From NCBI RefSeq assembly GCF_029167105.1, contig NZ_JARFML010000013.1:124001-188000 (forward strand): a stretch of 64,000 nucleotides of DNA, given 5' to 3'. Under the pieces are notes generated by a model. It was not told the origin of the DNA and did no database searches. It saw nothing but the letters and a program-made list of their open reading frames with translations. Below are positions 44,200 through 52,718 of this stretch, piece by piece (the stretch's first letter is position 1; each line of letters starts with the position of its first letter). The DNA is from Bradyrhizobium yuanmingense (lineage in GTDB: Bacteria; Pseudomonadota; Alphaproteobacteria; Rhizobiales; Xanthobacteraceae). The position numbers and the translations under genes were made by a program.

Positions 44200-44539
44200 C
44201 GGAAATCTCCGCAGGCAGCGTCGTTCCCGTCATTTCCTGCCAACGTAGCTTGAAGACATGCCACTCGGCTTCAACAAGAGAGGTGAAGACGCGATCATCG
44301 ACGAAAGGCATGGGATCGCCGCGACGCTTGGGGATGCGCGACAGCCGCCAAGCCTTGCCAGGTTCGAGCACGATCAGAACAAGCCGTCCTTCCGGCTTGC
44401 CCCAGCGCATCCGGGCCAACAGCTTGCGGAGCTCCGGGCTATGCGCTCCGAGCGGACTTGCGCGGAACTCCTTGACGAGATCGAGCCTTCCGGGATCGAT
44501 CACGTAGCGCAGCGCGCCGGGGTCACTGGTGTGATCCAT
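44189..44539 (-). CDS. N,N-dimethylformamidase small (alpha) subunit-like protein
   Basis: 116 residues, near the 132 of the DMFase alpha subunit. It is a charged helical protein with LRKLLARMRWGKPEGRLVLI and a C-terminal FTSLVEAEWHVFKLRW that parallels the EEAMHAVFLRR end of the known subunit. Sequence likeness alone is modest; its place directly before, and overlapping with, the large subunit makes the call convincing. GAGGA precedes the ATG. Confidence 0.72.
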   Translation of the reverse strand: MDHTSDPGALRYVIDPGRLDLVKEFRASPLGAHSPELRKLLARMRWGKPEGRLVLIVLEPGKAWRLSRIPKRRGDPMPFVDDRVFTSLVEAEWHVFKLRWQEMTGTTLPAEISGDL

Positions 44540-44587
44540 GCTCGGTCCTCACTTAGAAGCGCAAATGGCGGGAGACGCTAATGCGGC

Positions 44588-45655
44588 TCAGCGAGTCAGC
44601 CAGGCCATCCACCGCTCACGTAGTTCGTTACGGTGCTCGCCGATCCAGGCGAAGTCGGGCTTGACCAGCTTTTCGTAGTTCTCCGGCGAAGTCGCGTAGA
44701 GATTGCGCTCCTCCGGCTTCAACAACTCGATGGCCGACTTGCTGGCCGTCGCATAGTTGACAGCGCGCATGAACGGCACATGCGCATCGGAGCTCGCATA
44801 GAAGAAGTCGAGATAGGCCATGGCGGCTTTGAGGTCGGGCGCACCCTTGAGAACAGCCATGTAACCGGTGTCGCGAATGGCTTGGTCCCAGGACATGGCA
44901 ACCGGTATGCCCTCCTTCACCACGGCGAGCGCGCGGCCCGAATAGCTCATGGCCATGACGACCTCGCGGCTGCGCATGATCTGCTGCACCTGGTCGCCGG
45001 TCTTCCACCAAACCGCGACATTGGGTCGGATCTCATCCAGCTTCTTGTAGGCACGATTGATGTCCAGCGGGAAAAGCTGCTCCGGCTTGACGCCGTCGGC
45101 GAGCAGCGCGGCTACTGGCACCCACCAATCGCTGTCGCCGGTGTCGGGGAGCCCTCGCGGCCCGGGAAACTGCTTGACGTCCCAGAAGTCGGCCCAGGTC
45201 TTGGGCGCTTTGTTCTTGAACGTTTCGGTATTGTAGGTGATCAGCATGCCGCCGGTCGTGCGGGCGACGCCGTAGGGCTGACAGGCGTCGGAGACGCCGA
45301 ACTTCTGAACGTTGGGCAGTTTCGCACAGTCGATCTTCTCGAGCATGTCGGTGCGTCCGACCAGGTCGGGACCTGTTGCCGTGACGATGTCGAACTCCAC
45401 CTTGCCGGTTCGCTGCATCGCCTTGGCGCGCGCCCACTGATCGGGCACCTCGATTGCGACCGGGACGATTTCGACATTCTTGGCCTTTTGGAAGGGATCG
45501 TAGAAATATTTCGCGAGGGTGTTGCCCATCAGGCCACCGGTCGTTGCAATCACCAACTGGTCTTCCAGTTTTTCAGCGGCAGCCGGCAACGCTCCGGAAA
45601 GAACCGAAGCAAGCACGACAGCTGCCGAGTTCCACATCCAACCTGTTTTCAGCAT
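44588..45655 (-). CDS. ABC transporter substrate-binding protein (spermidine/putrescine type)
   Basis: 355 residues with Sec signal (cleavage likely after LPAAAE, ~28) and the SBP_bac_8-like body: LVIATTGGLMGNTLAKYF, YGVARTTGGMLITYNTETFK and VQQIMRSREVVMAMSYSGRA. This branch binds polyamines and other small organic cations, but ligand residues are not assigned. GAGAGGAG precedes the ATG. Fourth gene of the importer/DMFase-like operon, between permease and small subunit. Confidence 0.88.
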   Translation of the reverse strand: MLKTGWMWNSAAVVLASVLSGALPAAAEKLEDQLVIATTGGLMGNTLAKYFYDPFQKAKNVEIVPVAIEVPDQWARAKAMQRTGKVEFDIVTATGPDLVGRTDMLEKIDCAKLPNVQKFGVSDACQPYGVARTTGGMLITYNTETFKNKAPKTWADFWDVKQFPGPRGLPDTGDSDWWVPVAALLADGVKPEQLFPLDINRAYKKLDEIRPNVAVWWKTGDQVQQIMRSREVVMAMSYSGRALAVVKEGIPVAMSWDQAIRDTGYMAVLKGAPDLKAAMAYLDFFYASSDAHVPFMRAVNYATASKSAIELLKPEERNLYATSPENYEKLVKPDFAWIGEHRNELRERWMAWLTR

Positions 45656-45677
45656 CGACGATCTCCTCTCTGGCTTC

Positions 45678-46484
45678 TCACTGGCTCGCTATCCGGGTAA
45701 CGCTGCGGGATCGGAGGACCTGGGCCCCCAGCAGAATCAAAATGGACAAGACGATCAGCAGCGTCGCGATCGCGGGAATCACCGGCGTCAGATTCTGCTC
45801 GATATCCTCGAACATTCGACGCGGCAGCGTCTTCTGTCGCACACCGGACAGAAAGAACGACACCACCGGCTCGTCGAAGGAGATGATGAAGGCGAACAGC
45901 GCACTGCTGACGAGATTCGGCAGGACGAGCGGCAGCGTGACCAGGCGGAAGGCTTGAAAGCGTGTCGCGCCGCAGCTCATGGCGGCCGCCTCCAGATTGG
46001 CATCGACCTTTCCCAAGGCGGCGGCCATCGTGAAAACGACGAAGGGCAAGGTGAGCACCGTATGCGCGAGTACGAAGCCCGGAATCGTGCCGGAGAGTCC
46101 GATCGTCTGAAAAAACAGATAGAGGCCGACGGCGAGTGCGATATGCGGCACAATGATCGGCCCGATCAGCAGGATCTGGAAAGCGGTGACCAACCGGCTG
46201 CGGCCGCGGATCATTGCATAGGTCGCGGCTGTGCCGATGACCGACGCGAAAAGAGCGGTCAGCAAGGCTACCTGCACGCTGAGCCAGGTGGCGGCACGCC
46301 ATTGCCTGCTGTCAAAATATTCCGAGTACCATTTCAGCGTGAAACCGGACGGCGGAAATGTCAGATAGTCGTTCTGGCTGAACGACATTGGAATGACGAT
46401 GACCAACGGCACGATGATGAAGGCCAGCACGGCATAGACATAGGCCGCCAGCGCGAGCGATCCGCGGTCGGTCGGCGGCTTCAT
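45678..46484 (-). CDS. ABC transporter permease, PotC-like
   Basis: 268 residues, six predicted membrane segments and an EAA loop LEAAAMSCGATRFQAFRLVT (~170). ATG 46484 overlaps the upstream permease stop by ATGA. It pairs with the PotB-like permease. Confidence 0.9.
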   Translation of the reverse strand: MKPPTDRGSLALAAYVYAVLAFIIVPLVIVIPMSFSQNDYLTFPPSGFTLKWYSEYFDSRQWRAATWLSVQVALLTALFASVIGTAATYAMIRGRSRLVTAFQILLIGPIIVPHIALAVGLYLFFQTIGLSGTIPGFVLAHTVLTLPFVVFTMAAALGKVDANLEAAAMSCGATRFQAFRLVTLPLVLPNLVSSALFAFIISFDEPVVSFFLSGVRQKTLPRRMFEDIEQNLTPVIPAIATLLIVLSILILLGAQVLRSRSVTRIASQ

Positions 46485-47359
46485 GAGGCATTCCCCATCA
46501 GCCGGTCGAAGCGAAGCGTCTTGCTGAAGATGACCGCAAGCAACGTCACGAATACGGTCAGTACCCCGACCAACGCTGCAGCGAAGGGCCAATCGAGGAC
46601 CTCACGGATCTGCTTTGAGACGAGCGTCGAGATCATCATCTCCTGCGGCGAACCGAGCAGGGCGGGCGTGATGAAGAAGCCGATCGCCGTGAGGAACACG
46701 AGCAGCGAACCGGAAACGACGCCCGGCAGGCTCAAGGGGAGGATGACCTCCAGAAAGGTCCGCAGGCGCGTTGCGCCGAGCACGGCGGCCGCACGCGCAT
46801 AGTCGCTCGGAATGCTGCGTAGTGCGCCGTAGATCGGCAGGATCATGAACGGCAGAAGCACATGGGTCATGGCGATGACCACGGCGCTCTGGGTATAAAG
46901 CAGCTTGAACGGCTGTGACGTCAGACCGAGAGACATCAACGCCGAATTGATCAGCCCGTTGCGCTGGAACAGGAATGACCAGGCGGCGGTGCGCACCAGG
47001 ACGCTCGACCAGAGCGGCAGGATGACACAGACCGCGACAAGGGCGGCGACCGTTCCCTTTGCCCGGCTCATGTAGTAGGCCACCGGGAAGCCGAGGACCA
47101 CGGACAAGGCGGTCACCAGCGTTGCGGTCCAGAGCGTGCGCAGCAGGACGCGCATGTGAACCGGGTTTTCGACGACGCGCGCGTAATTCTCCGAGGTCGG
47201 ATGCGGCTCGAGAATGCTGATCACCAGGAGCTGCAGGATCGGATAGACGAAGACGAAGGCGACGAGGGCGAAAAATGGCAGCAGCAGCAGCAACGTCGAC
47301 AGGCCACTCAGCCGACGGCCATCGGAACGCCAGAAATGCGATCGCCGCGCCTCCATCAT
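46481..47359 (-). CDS. ABC transporter permease, PotB-like
   Basis: 292 residues, six membrane segments and an EAA loop ARAAAVLGATRLRTFLEVIL (~195). The start overlaps the ATPase stop by ATGA and its own stop overlaps the PotC-like start, so ATPase, PotB-like and PotC-like genes form one coupled set. Confidence 0.9.
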   Translation of the reverse strand: MMEARRSHFWRSDGRRLSGLSTLLLLLPFFALVAFVFVYPILQLLVISILEPHPTSENYARVVENPVHMRVLLRTLWTATLVTALSVVLGFPVAYYMSRAKGTVAALVAVCVILPLWSSVLVRTAAWSFLFQRNGLINSALMSLGLTSQPFKLLYTQSAVVIAMTHVLLPFMILPIYGALRSIPSDYARAAAVLGATRLRTFLEVILPLSLPGVVSGSLLVFLTAIGFFITPALLGSPQEMMISTLVSKQIREVLDWPFAAALVGVLTVFVTLLAVIFSKTLRFDRLMGNAS

Positions 47360-48471
47360 TGCCGCTCTCCCCGGTAGAGCAGCATCGCCTCCGGAGGGAT
47401 CGCGAAGGACGCAACGTCGCCTGGGGCCAAAGAGCTGAGCTGCGAGGCGCCGGGGATTCGCGCCCGCATCTCGGTGCCGTCAGGCAGACGTCCGATCAGC
47501 AGCAGCGCCGCCCCGGCATAGACGATGTCGCTCAACGTCACAGCGATGACTTGCCCGCTGGAGCCGGCGCCGAACTGTAGCCGCTCAGGCCTCACGGCCA
47601 GCACCGCGGCCTCGCCGGCTGCAACCGGCTCAACGGCCGCCGTGGCCGGCAGACGCCATGTTTCACCCCATGGGAGAGCCACGGAGATGTCGTCGCCGAC
47701 GCTTTGGACGGCGACGTCGACGAAATTCATCTCGCCGATGAAGCCAGCAGTAAAGAGATTCGCGGGCCTTTCGTAGAGCTGGCGCGCCGGCCCGATCTGC
47801 TGGATCTTGCCGTCCCTCAGGACGGCGATCCGGTCGGCCATGGTTAGCGCCTCGCTTTGGTCGTGGGTGACGAAGATGACGGTGATGCCGAGCTCGGCGT
47901 GCAATCGCTTGATCTCGAGCTGCATGTCTTCGCGCAGATTCTTGTCGAGCGCACTGAGCGGCTCATCCATCAGCAGGACGCGCGGCTGATAGACGATGGC
48001 ACGCGCGAGCGCCACGCGTTGCTGCTGGCCGCCTGAAAGCTCATTCGGGCGACGGTAGCCATAGCCTGCCAGCCGCACGGTCGCGAGCGCGGCTTCGGCG
48101 CGCGCGTGACGTTCAGCCGTCCGGAGACCGCGCATCTTCAGGGGAAAGGCAACATTGTCGAGAATCGACATGTGCGGGAACAGCGTGTAATTCTGGAACA
48201 CCATTCCCAGATTGCGTCTGTTCGAAGGAACATAGGTCAGGTCTTCGGAATCGACGTGAATGGTGCCGCTGGTCGGGAATTCAAATCCTGCGACGCTCAT
48301 CAGGATCGTGGTCTTTCCGGAGCCGCTTGGTCCGAGCAGGGCGACAAACTCACCGGCAGCAATATCGATATCGACGCCATCGACGGCGGATACGGCACCG
48401 AAGCGCTTCTCCAAGCCACTGATGCGGATCGATGCGCCCGACGCCGATTGTCTGGCCGATGCAATATCCAC
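47356..48471 (-). CDS. ABC transporter ATP-binding protein, PotA-like
   Basis: 371 residues from GTG 48471: Walker A GPSGSGKTT (~53), signature LSGGQQQRVA (~148), Walker B VLLMDEPLSALD (~170) and a C-terminal TOBE regulatory domain (from ~285), as in PotA/FbpC-type ATPases. First gene of the seven-gene operon; the TGATATATCA operator candidate at 48562 lies ~90 bp upstream. A TTG further upstream (48522) is a less likely start. Confidence 0.9.
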   Translation of the reverse strand: MDIASARQSASGASIRISGLEKRFGAVSAVDGVDIDIAAGEFVALLGPSGSGKTTILMSVAGFEFPTSGTIHVDSEDLTYVPSNRRNLGMVFQNYTLFPHMSILDNVAFPLKMRGLRTAERHARAEAALATVRLAGYGYRRPNELSGGQQQRVALARAIVYQPRVLLMDEPLSALDKNLREDMQLEIKRLHAELGITVIFVTHDQSEALTMADRIAVLRDGKIQQIGPARQLYERPANLFTAGFIGEMNFVDVAVQSVGDDISVALPWGETWRLPATAAVEPVAAGEAAVLAVRPERLQFGAGSSGQVIAVTLSDIVYAGAALLLIGRLPDGTEMRARIPGASQLSSLAPGDVASFAIPPEAMLLYRGERQ

Positions 48472-48549
48472 GGAGCCTCGCTTCCTTCTGTCTGCCTCGA
48501 TGCGGGCGACCCTTGCACCCAATCCAAAGCCGCCGGCACGGCTTCGCTT

Positions 48550-48573
48550 CGATATAATATTTGATATATCAGG
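48550..48573. promoter_or_regulatory. Operator candidate 3: ATAATATT-TGATATATCA
   Basis: TGATATATCA at 48562-48571 with ATAATATT on one side. In the reverse direction it reads TGATATATCAAATATTATA, nearly the same as sites 1 and 4. It lies upstream of the importer/DMFase-like operon and directly behind the AroE-like gene. Confidence 0.7.
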
Positions 48574-49362
48574 CTATCGCGCGATGAACCCGGCGACAAG
48601 GGCCATCTGCGCATCGAGCATCGGCTTTCCGCCGATGACCTTTGCGCCCTGCGCAGCCGCCCTTGCGAGAAGCCGCGTGACGGCAGGATGGACGATGATG
48701 TCGCTGACGGTGGCGTCGGGACCGACGCCTTCGATATCCAGCGGAAGCGGGTCGTCCGGTTTCATGCCGAGCGACGTCGTATTGACGATGAGATCGAATG
48801 CGCGTGCCTCCGCGCGACCGGCGCTGACCTTCGTCGCGGGATAATGCGCAGCCACGGCGGCCGCAAGCGCGCGAGCTTTCTCCTTATCCCGGTTCATGAT
48901 CATGAGTTCGCGGGCGCCGGCCTCCGCCAAGCCGAATGCAGTTGCACGTCCCGCGCCACCAGCACCGACCTGGAGCACCTTCCGATCCCGAACCGCGACG
49001 TCATGCTGAGCGAGGCTGACGATGAATCCCCTCGCGTCCAGATTGTCGCCAACGAGACTTCCTTCGGCCGTTCGCTTGACGAAGTTGACCGCGCCGATGC
49101 GCCGTGCCGCCTCCGTCATGTCATCCAGATGCTCGGTCACGCAGGTCTTGTGCGGGATCGTGACGCCGAAGCCGAAGACGTTGCGCATCAGCCTGATGCT
49201 TGCAACGACGTGGCCGAGATCGCCGGGCAGGACGTGGATCGGCGACACCGCCAGGTCGTCGCCGATCGATCCGAAATAGGCATTCATCACCGCACTCGCC
49301 CGCACATGATCGATCGGGTCGGCGAGCACGAACATGATCTTGGTCTTGCCGGTGATCTCCAT
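48574..49362 (-). CDS. Shikimate dehydrogenase (AroE)-family oxidoreductase with altered substrate site
   Basis: 262 residues of the AroE fold: TIPHK with the catalytic Lys (~65-69), NADP fold VLQVGAGGAGRATAFGLAEA (~125), IVNTTSLGMKP (~190) and a C-terminal KPMLDAQM. The two serines that hold the shikimate carboxylate (HSxSP) are replaced (DHVRAS), and GxNTD reads GDNLD, so a substrate other than shikimate is likely. GAAGGA before ATG 49362; 13 bp after the aldolase stop. It may oxidise or reduce the acid sugar handled by kinase and aldolase. Confidence 0.8.
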   Translation of the reverse strand: MEITGKTKIMFVLADPIDHVRASAVMNAYFGSIGDDLAVSPIHVLPGDLGHVVASIRLMRNVFGFGVTIPHKTCVTEHLDDMTEAARRIGAVNFVKRTAEGSLVGDNLDARGFIVSLAQHDVAVRDRKVLQVGAGGAGRATAFGLAEAGARELMIMNRDKEKARALAAAVAAHYPATKVSAGRAEARAFDLIVNTTSLGMKPDDPLPLDIEGVGPDATVSDIIVHPAVTRLLARAAAQGAKVIGGKPMLDAQMALVAGFIAR

Positions 49363-49375
49363 GAAGCTGTCCTTC

Positions 49376-50023
49376 TCAGGCCGGCAAAGCGGCGCGGCCG
49401 TAACTGCCGTAGCGCTCGACCACTCGCGCCATTTCGTCATCGGCTAGGATCGCGGGTTCGCCGGCCTGACAGGCGAGCAGATACTGGCGGGCAAGGGTTT
49501 CGAGCTTCACGGTGAGGTCGAACGCCGCCTGCAGCCCTTTGCCCACGGCAATCATCCCGTGGTTCGCGAGCAGACAGGCCTTGCGCTGTTTCAGCGCGGC
49601 GACGGAGCCCTCGGCGAGAGCCCTGGTGCCGAATGTTGCGTAAGGTGCGCAAGGCACATCATTTCCACCAAAACTGGCGACCATGTAGTGGAATGCTGGA
49701 ATCGGCCTTGCGAGGCAGGACAGCGCGACGCAGCAGTCGGCATGGCTGTGCACGACCGCGTTGACATGCGGATAGGCGTTGAGGATCGCCAGATGCATGT
49801 GCCATTCACTCGAGGGCAAGCCGTCTCCAACCACCGTTCCATCGCGCTTCAAACGGACGAGATCGTCGATCGTCGTATTGCCGCTATTGCCGCCCGTCGG
49901 TGTAATGAGAATGTCTTCTCCGATGCGAGCGCTGACATTTCCGCTGCTGCCGTGATTGAAGCCCTTGGCTTCCAGGCGCGCTACAGTCTCCAGCACGGAT
50001 TGCCTAAGTTCGCGTTCGTTCAA
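49376..50023 (-). CDS. Class II aldolase/decarboxylase, OtnC/FucA-like
   Basis: 215 residues. Catalytic Glu73 (SEWHMH) and Zn ligands H92, H94 (VVHSHADC) and H155 (LANHGMIAV) fall at the same numbers as in E. coli FucA. Next to an OtnK-like kinase, the better model is OtnC, which decarboxylates 3-oxo-tetronate 4-phosphate to dihydroxyacetone phosphate. Start overlaps the kinase stop by ATGA. Confidence 0.87.
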   Translation of the reverse strand: MNERELRQSVLETVARLEAKGFNHGSSGNVSARIGEDILITPTGGNSGNTTIDDLVRLKRDGTVVGDGLPSSEWHMHLAILNAYPHVNAVVHSHADCCVALSCLARPIPAFHYMVASFGGNDVPCAPYATFGTRALAEGSVAALKQRKACLLANHGMIAVGKGLQAAFDLTVKLETLARQYLLACQAGEPAILADDEMARVVERYGSYGRAALPA

Positions 50024-51306
50024 TTCACCGCCTCCGGATTCAACATCGCTTCGAGAGTCGTCGCGAACAGGTCGACAGGGCCCAGCTTGCCGGACTTCAG
50101 GCAGAGGGCCACCGGATCCTCGTCTTCGGTCACCGCAGTGCCGATGCCGGGCCCGCCATAGGGACCGACCCGCAAGCGCCGAATCCCGAGCTGTTCGACG
50201 ATCGAACCAGACGTTTCGCCACCGGCCACGACGAAGCGCCGCACGCCGACACCGCGAAGAGAGACAGCAAGCCGACCAAGAATGGTTTCGGCGAGTTCCG
50301 CCGCGCCTTCTCGGCCGTACCGCTGCTGAGCCATTTTAACGGCCTCCGGAGCGCCCGAGGTGGCGAAGCCAACGGGACCGCGGCCCAGCCGCGGCCGCGC
50401 CCAGTCGAGCGCATCGCCAACCGTCGCCGCCACATCTTCAGCGTTCAGAAGATTGATGCGAAGCAAGGGATGGCTCTTCTCGAATTCAGCAAGTTGCTCC
50501 AACGTCCGCTCAGCGCAACTCCCGGCGAGGACCACGCCGCCGCCGCCAACCGCGCGCAGACTGGGCGGCCTCCTGTCGGCGGCGACGAGCCCGCGCGCCT
50601 TCCAGATGTCCGGGTAGTGCTGCACGATCGTCGCGTTGCCCGTCATCAGCTTCCAATCGCAAGTGAGCGTGGCAAGCGTATTGAGATCCCGATCGTAAAT
50701 CGCATCTGCAATGAAGTAGCGGATACCCCGAGCCGCCGCTTCCGCGATCACGCGTCCGGCCGAGTCCGCGCCGGCGTCGACCTGCGAGTGCGCCAGAAGG
50801 CCAACCTTGGCCCGCGTCTGGCGCTGCAGAACCCGCACGAGATCGGGATCGGTCATGGGTGTCAGCGGGTCATTGCGTTTCGGCGAGTCCGAGATCAGCT
50901 CGGTCCCGAGAAACAGATGACCGTTATAGACGGTCCTTCGAAGGGCGGGAGAAGCCGGGCAGAAGGCGGTGTATTCGGCGCTGGTCAGCTGCATCAGCAG
51001 GTCGGAGACCGGACCGATATTTCCCTGGTCGGTGGAATCGAACGTCGCACAATATTTGAAGAAGATTTGCCTGACGTCCCGCGCGAGCAGCGCCCGTGCC
51101 GCCTTCGCGGTCATACCGACGGCTTTGTTCGCGGGGATCACCCGCGTCTTCTGCGCGACCACGATAGCCGGCACATCGCCGCAGCTGCCGACGAGATCGG
51201 GGTCGGTGACAAATCCGCATTCGATTCCGGCAGCGATCAGCATGGCGGCCGTTTCCATGCCGCCCGTCAGATCGTCCGCCACCACTCCGAAGATGAGCTT
51301 CGTCAT
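50020..51306 (-). CDS. Four-carbon acid sugar kinase family protein (OtnK/DUF1537 type)
   Basis: 428 residues with the DUF1537 N-terminal motif GVVADDLTGGMETAAMLIAA, the central KYCATFDSTDQGNIGPVSDL and the C-terminal nucleotide-binding VGVRRFVVAGGETSGSIVEQ. This family phosphorylates threonate, erythronate or 3-oxo-tetronate. ATG 51306 starts the conserved part; a long upstream extension is not credible. First gene of the kinase-aldolase-dehydrogenase operon, 44 bp from operator candidate 4. Confidence 0.88.
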   Translation of the reverse strand: MTKLIFGVVADDLTGGMETAAMLIAAGIECGFVTDPDLVGSCGDVPAIVVAQKTRVIPANKAVGMTAKAARALLARDVRQIFFKYCATFDSTDQGNIGPVSDLLMQLTSAEYTAFCPASPALRRTVYNGHLFLGTELISDSPKRNDPLTPMTDPDLVRVLQRQTRAKVGLLAHSQVDAGADSAGRVIAEAAARGIRYFIADAIYDRDLNTLATLTCDWKLMTGNATIVQHYPDIWKARGLVAADRRPPSLRAVGGGGVVLAGSCAERTLEQLAEFEKSHPLLRINLLNAEDVAATVGDALDWARPRLGRGPVGFATSGAPEAVKMAQQRYGREGAAELAETILGRLAVSLRGVGVRRFVVAGGETSGSIVEQLGIRRLRVGPYGGPGIGTAVTEDEDPVALCLKSGKLGPVDLFATTLEAMLNPEAVN

Positions 51307-51342
51307 GCGTCTCGCAGACCTCAAGCAAATATCCGCGAACTC

Positions 51343-51366
51343 TGATACATGATATATCAAATATGT
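51343..51366. promoter_or_regulatory. Operator candidate 4: TGATATATCA-AATATGTGC
   Basis: TGATATATCA at 51350-51359, followed by AATATGTG, in the promoter of the OtnK-like gene. The core is identical to sites 1 and 3 and it is almost the only AT-rich stretch nearby. Confidence 0.7.
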
Positions 51367-51659
51367 GCAATACCGCCCGCCGCTGGAGACATATCCGACG
51401 TCGTTTTGATAGCCGTGGCGCGATGTTGTTTTCACATTCCGTATGGTGGGATAATGTAGCCGCCAATCGCGCAGCCAAGCATCCGCGAGAATGCAAGCCA
51501 ATCCGGCAACTGCACGAGGCCTCGTGCTCCGGCCGGAACCAACATGCCAGCTGCCCAAGTAGCGCGAAGCCCAACGCCTTGATCCAGCCACGTCTTTGGA
51601 CATGGACCCGAACGGGCTCGGAGTTAGTCGCAAAGATCCTGCATCTCCCTACGTCGCAC
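51367..51659. other. Gene-poor stretch upstream of the OtnK-like operon
   Basis: About 290 bp without a gene that I can support. Open frames run through it on both strands, but none has family features or a plausible ribosome site. Confidence 0.4.
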
Positions 51660-51800
51660 TCAGTACGGTGGCGCCTTGCGCTGCCGCTGTGCCTTGCCGG
51701 CCTCCACCCACCACACCAGATCGTCGGCAAAGCGGAGAAAGGACTGCTCGAGCGCGTTGCCGCCCTCACCGGTCGGCTGGCCGTCAGCCGAGAGGGTCTG
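51660..51800 (-). pseudogene. C-terminal scrap of an oxidoreductase (flavodoxin/FMN-reductase-like?)
   Basis: A reverse frame reads ...EQSFLRFADDLVWWVEAGKA and stops at 51660. It resembles the end of NAD(P)H-dependent FMN reductase-type proteins, but only ~45 codons are left and the frame breaks upstream. Identification is tentative. Confidence 0.35.
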
Positions 51801-52044
51801 ACCGATCGGCCCGACGGCGATCGTGCTCGAGCTTCATGCTCTCGACGCCGGGAGTCGTCGTGCCGGAGCTCGGGGCGCCCGCGATCACCGTCGCGCCGGG
51901 TCAGTTTCTTTCGAAGGATGTCGGCCTGTTCGCCGCCTCGTTCTGGGTATTCGTCGACTCAATCAAGACTGTGGTTGGCAGGTGAGCAGGCCACTTTCGG
52001 AAAACAGCATCAGCACCTCCATGCGACCGAAGGAGAACACGACC

Positions 52045-52221
52045 ATGAAAATGCGATTCATCCTAAGTGCAGCCTATGCTGCCATTGCCGTCGCCATGGC
52101 GACACCTGCCGCCGCCCGTGGTATCGGCGAAACGGTTACGCCGCACTTTCAGCAGACGATACCCAACATTCCCGGCAAGTCGCTTTCATCTGGCGTTGTT
52201 TACCGGGCAGCGCCAGACTGA
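52045..52221 (+). pseudogene. Truncated exported cupin protein (58 codons)
   Basis: A good ribosome site (AAGGAG) and signal peptide (MRFILSAAYAAIAVAMA...AAARG) lead into ETVTPHFQQTIPNIPGKSL, the usual start of small exported cupins. Where the family continues with the His-rich barrel, this frame breaks and stops at 52221. The product would be a signal peptide plus ~35 residues, without metal site. Confidence 0.65.
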
Positions 52222-52231
52222 CCGTTTAGCT

Positions 52232-52453
52232 ATGCGCAACGAGAGCGACGTCGAGGGCCGGCACGCCTTCCGGCAAAGCAGGACTGGTGAACTTGTCGAC
52301 ATCAAAGAGGCGCCACAACTCAGCACACGGCTGAATTCATACCGAAGCGCGCAGACCATCGTGAAGCACTACCGCGCCCGCAATGCGGCTCGTGCCGACT
52401 CCGGTATCGACTGGCTTGAATTGCAGGTTCGAAAGGAAGGGATGAAGGGCTGA
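52232..52453 (+). CDS. Small hypothetical ORF, 73 codons
   Basis: An ATG frame of charged, helical composition (HAFRQSRTGELVDIKEAPQL, then TIVKHYRARNAARAD, ending in VRKEGMKG). I recognise no family. It has no clear ribosome site and lies in a region of gene scraps, so it may be non-coding or the tail of a lost gene. Confidence 0.25.
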   Translation: MRNESDVEGRHAFRQSRTGELVDIKEAPQLSTRLNSYRSAQTIVKHYRARNAARADSGIDWLELQVRKEGMKG

Positions 52454-52686
52454 ACGGACACCGGTAGAGTCTCGTCAATCCGGTGGAGGCGTTGTAGCAC
52501 GCAATCAACCCGACGATTTCCGCCTTCCTAGGCGAGGCGTACGCTCCATCTCTCCCAGCCATCCGCAAACAAGGACCGTCTGAGCTCGATGTGATAATTC
52601 CCCGATTATCTGAGACGTCGCACGTTGTGCGACATGCGACCACCAAAAGCGTCGCACAACACTCGGTCTTTTCTTTTGATGGAATG

Positions 52687-52704
52687 AAAAAAGCCCTTGC
52701 GGGC
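52687..52704 (-). terminator. Rho-independent terminator behind the tRNA fragment
   Basis: Read on the reverse strand, GCCC-GCAA-GGGC is followed by six T. It starts 14 nt after the CCA end of the tRNA-like fragment, the normal place for a tRNA terminator. Confidence 0.7.
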
Positions 52705-52718
52705 CAACCTCTTAAGGG

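Noticed and set aside
45519..46802. 427-codon forward frame opposite the ABC permeases
   Set aside because: Asp/Gln/Arg-rich shadow typical of the antisense of hydrophobic membrane proteins; the reverse permease frames are real.
48574..49362. Calling the AroE-fold gene shikimate dehydrogenase (aroE)
   Set aside because: The two shikimate-binding serines and the Thr of NTD are replaced, and the gene lies in a catabolic operon.
51363..52229. 288-codon forward frame in the gene-poor zone
   Set aside because: No start signal, no family likeness, Arg/Ser/Cys-rich composition; it crosses the cupin remnant in another frame.
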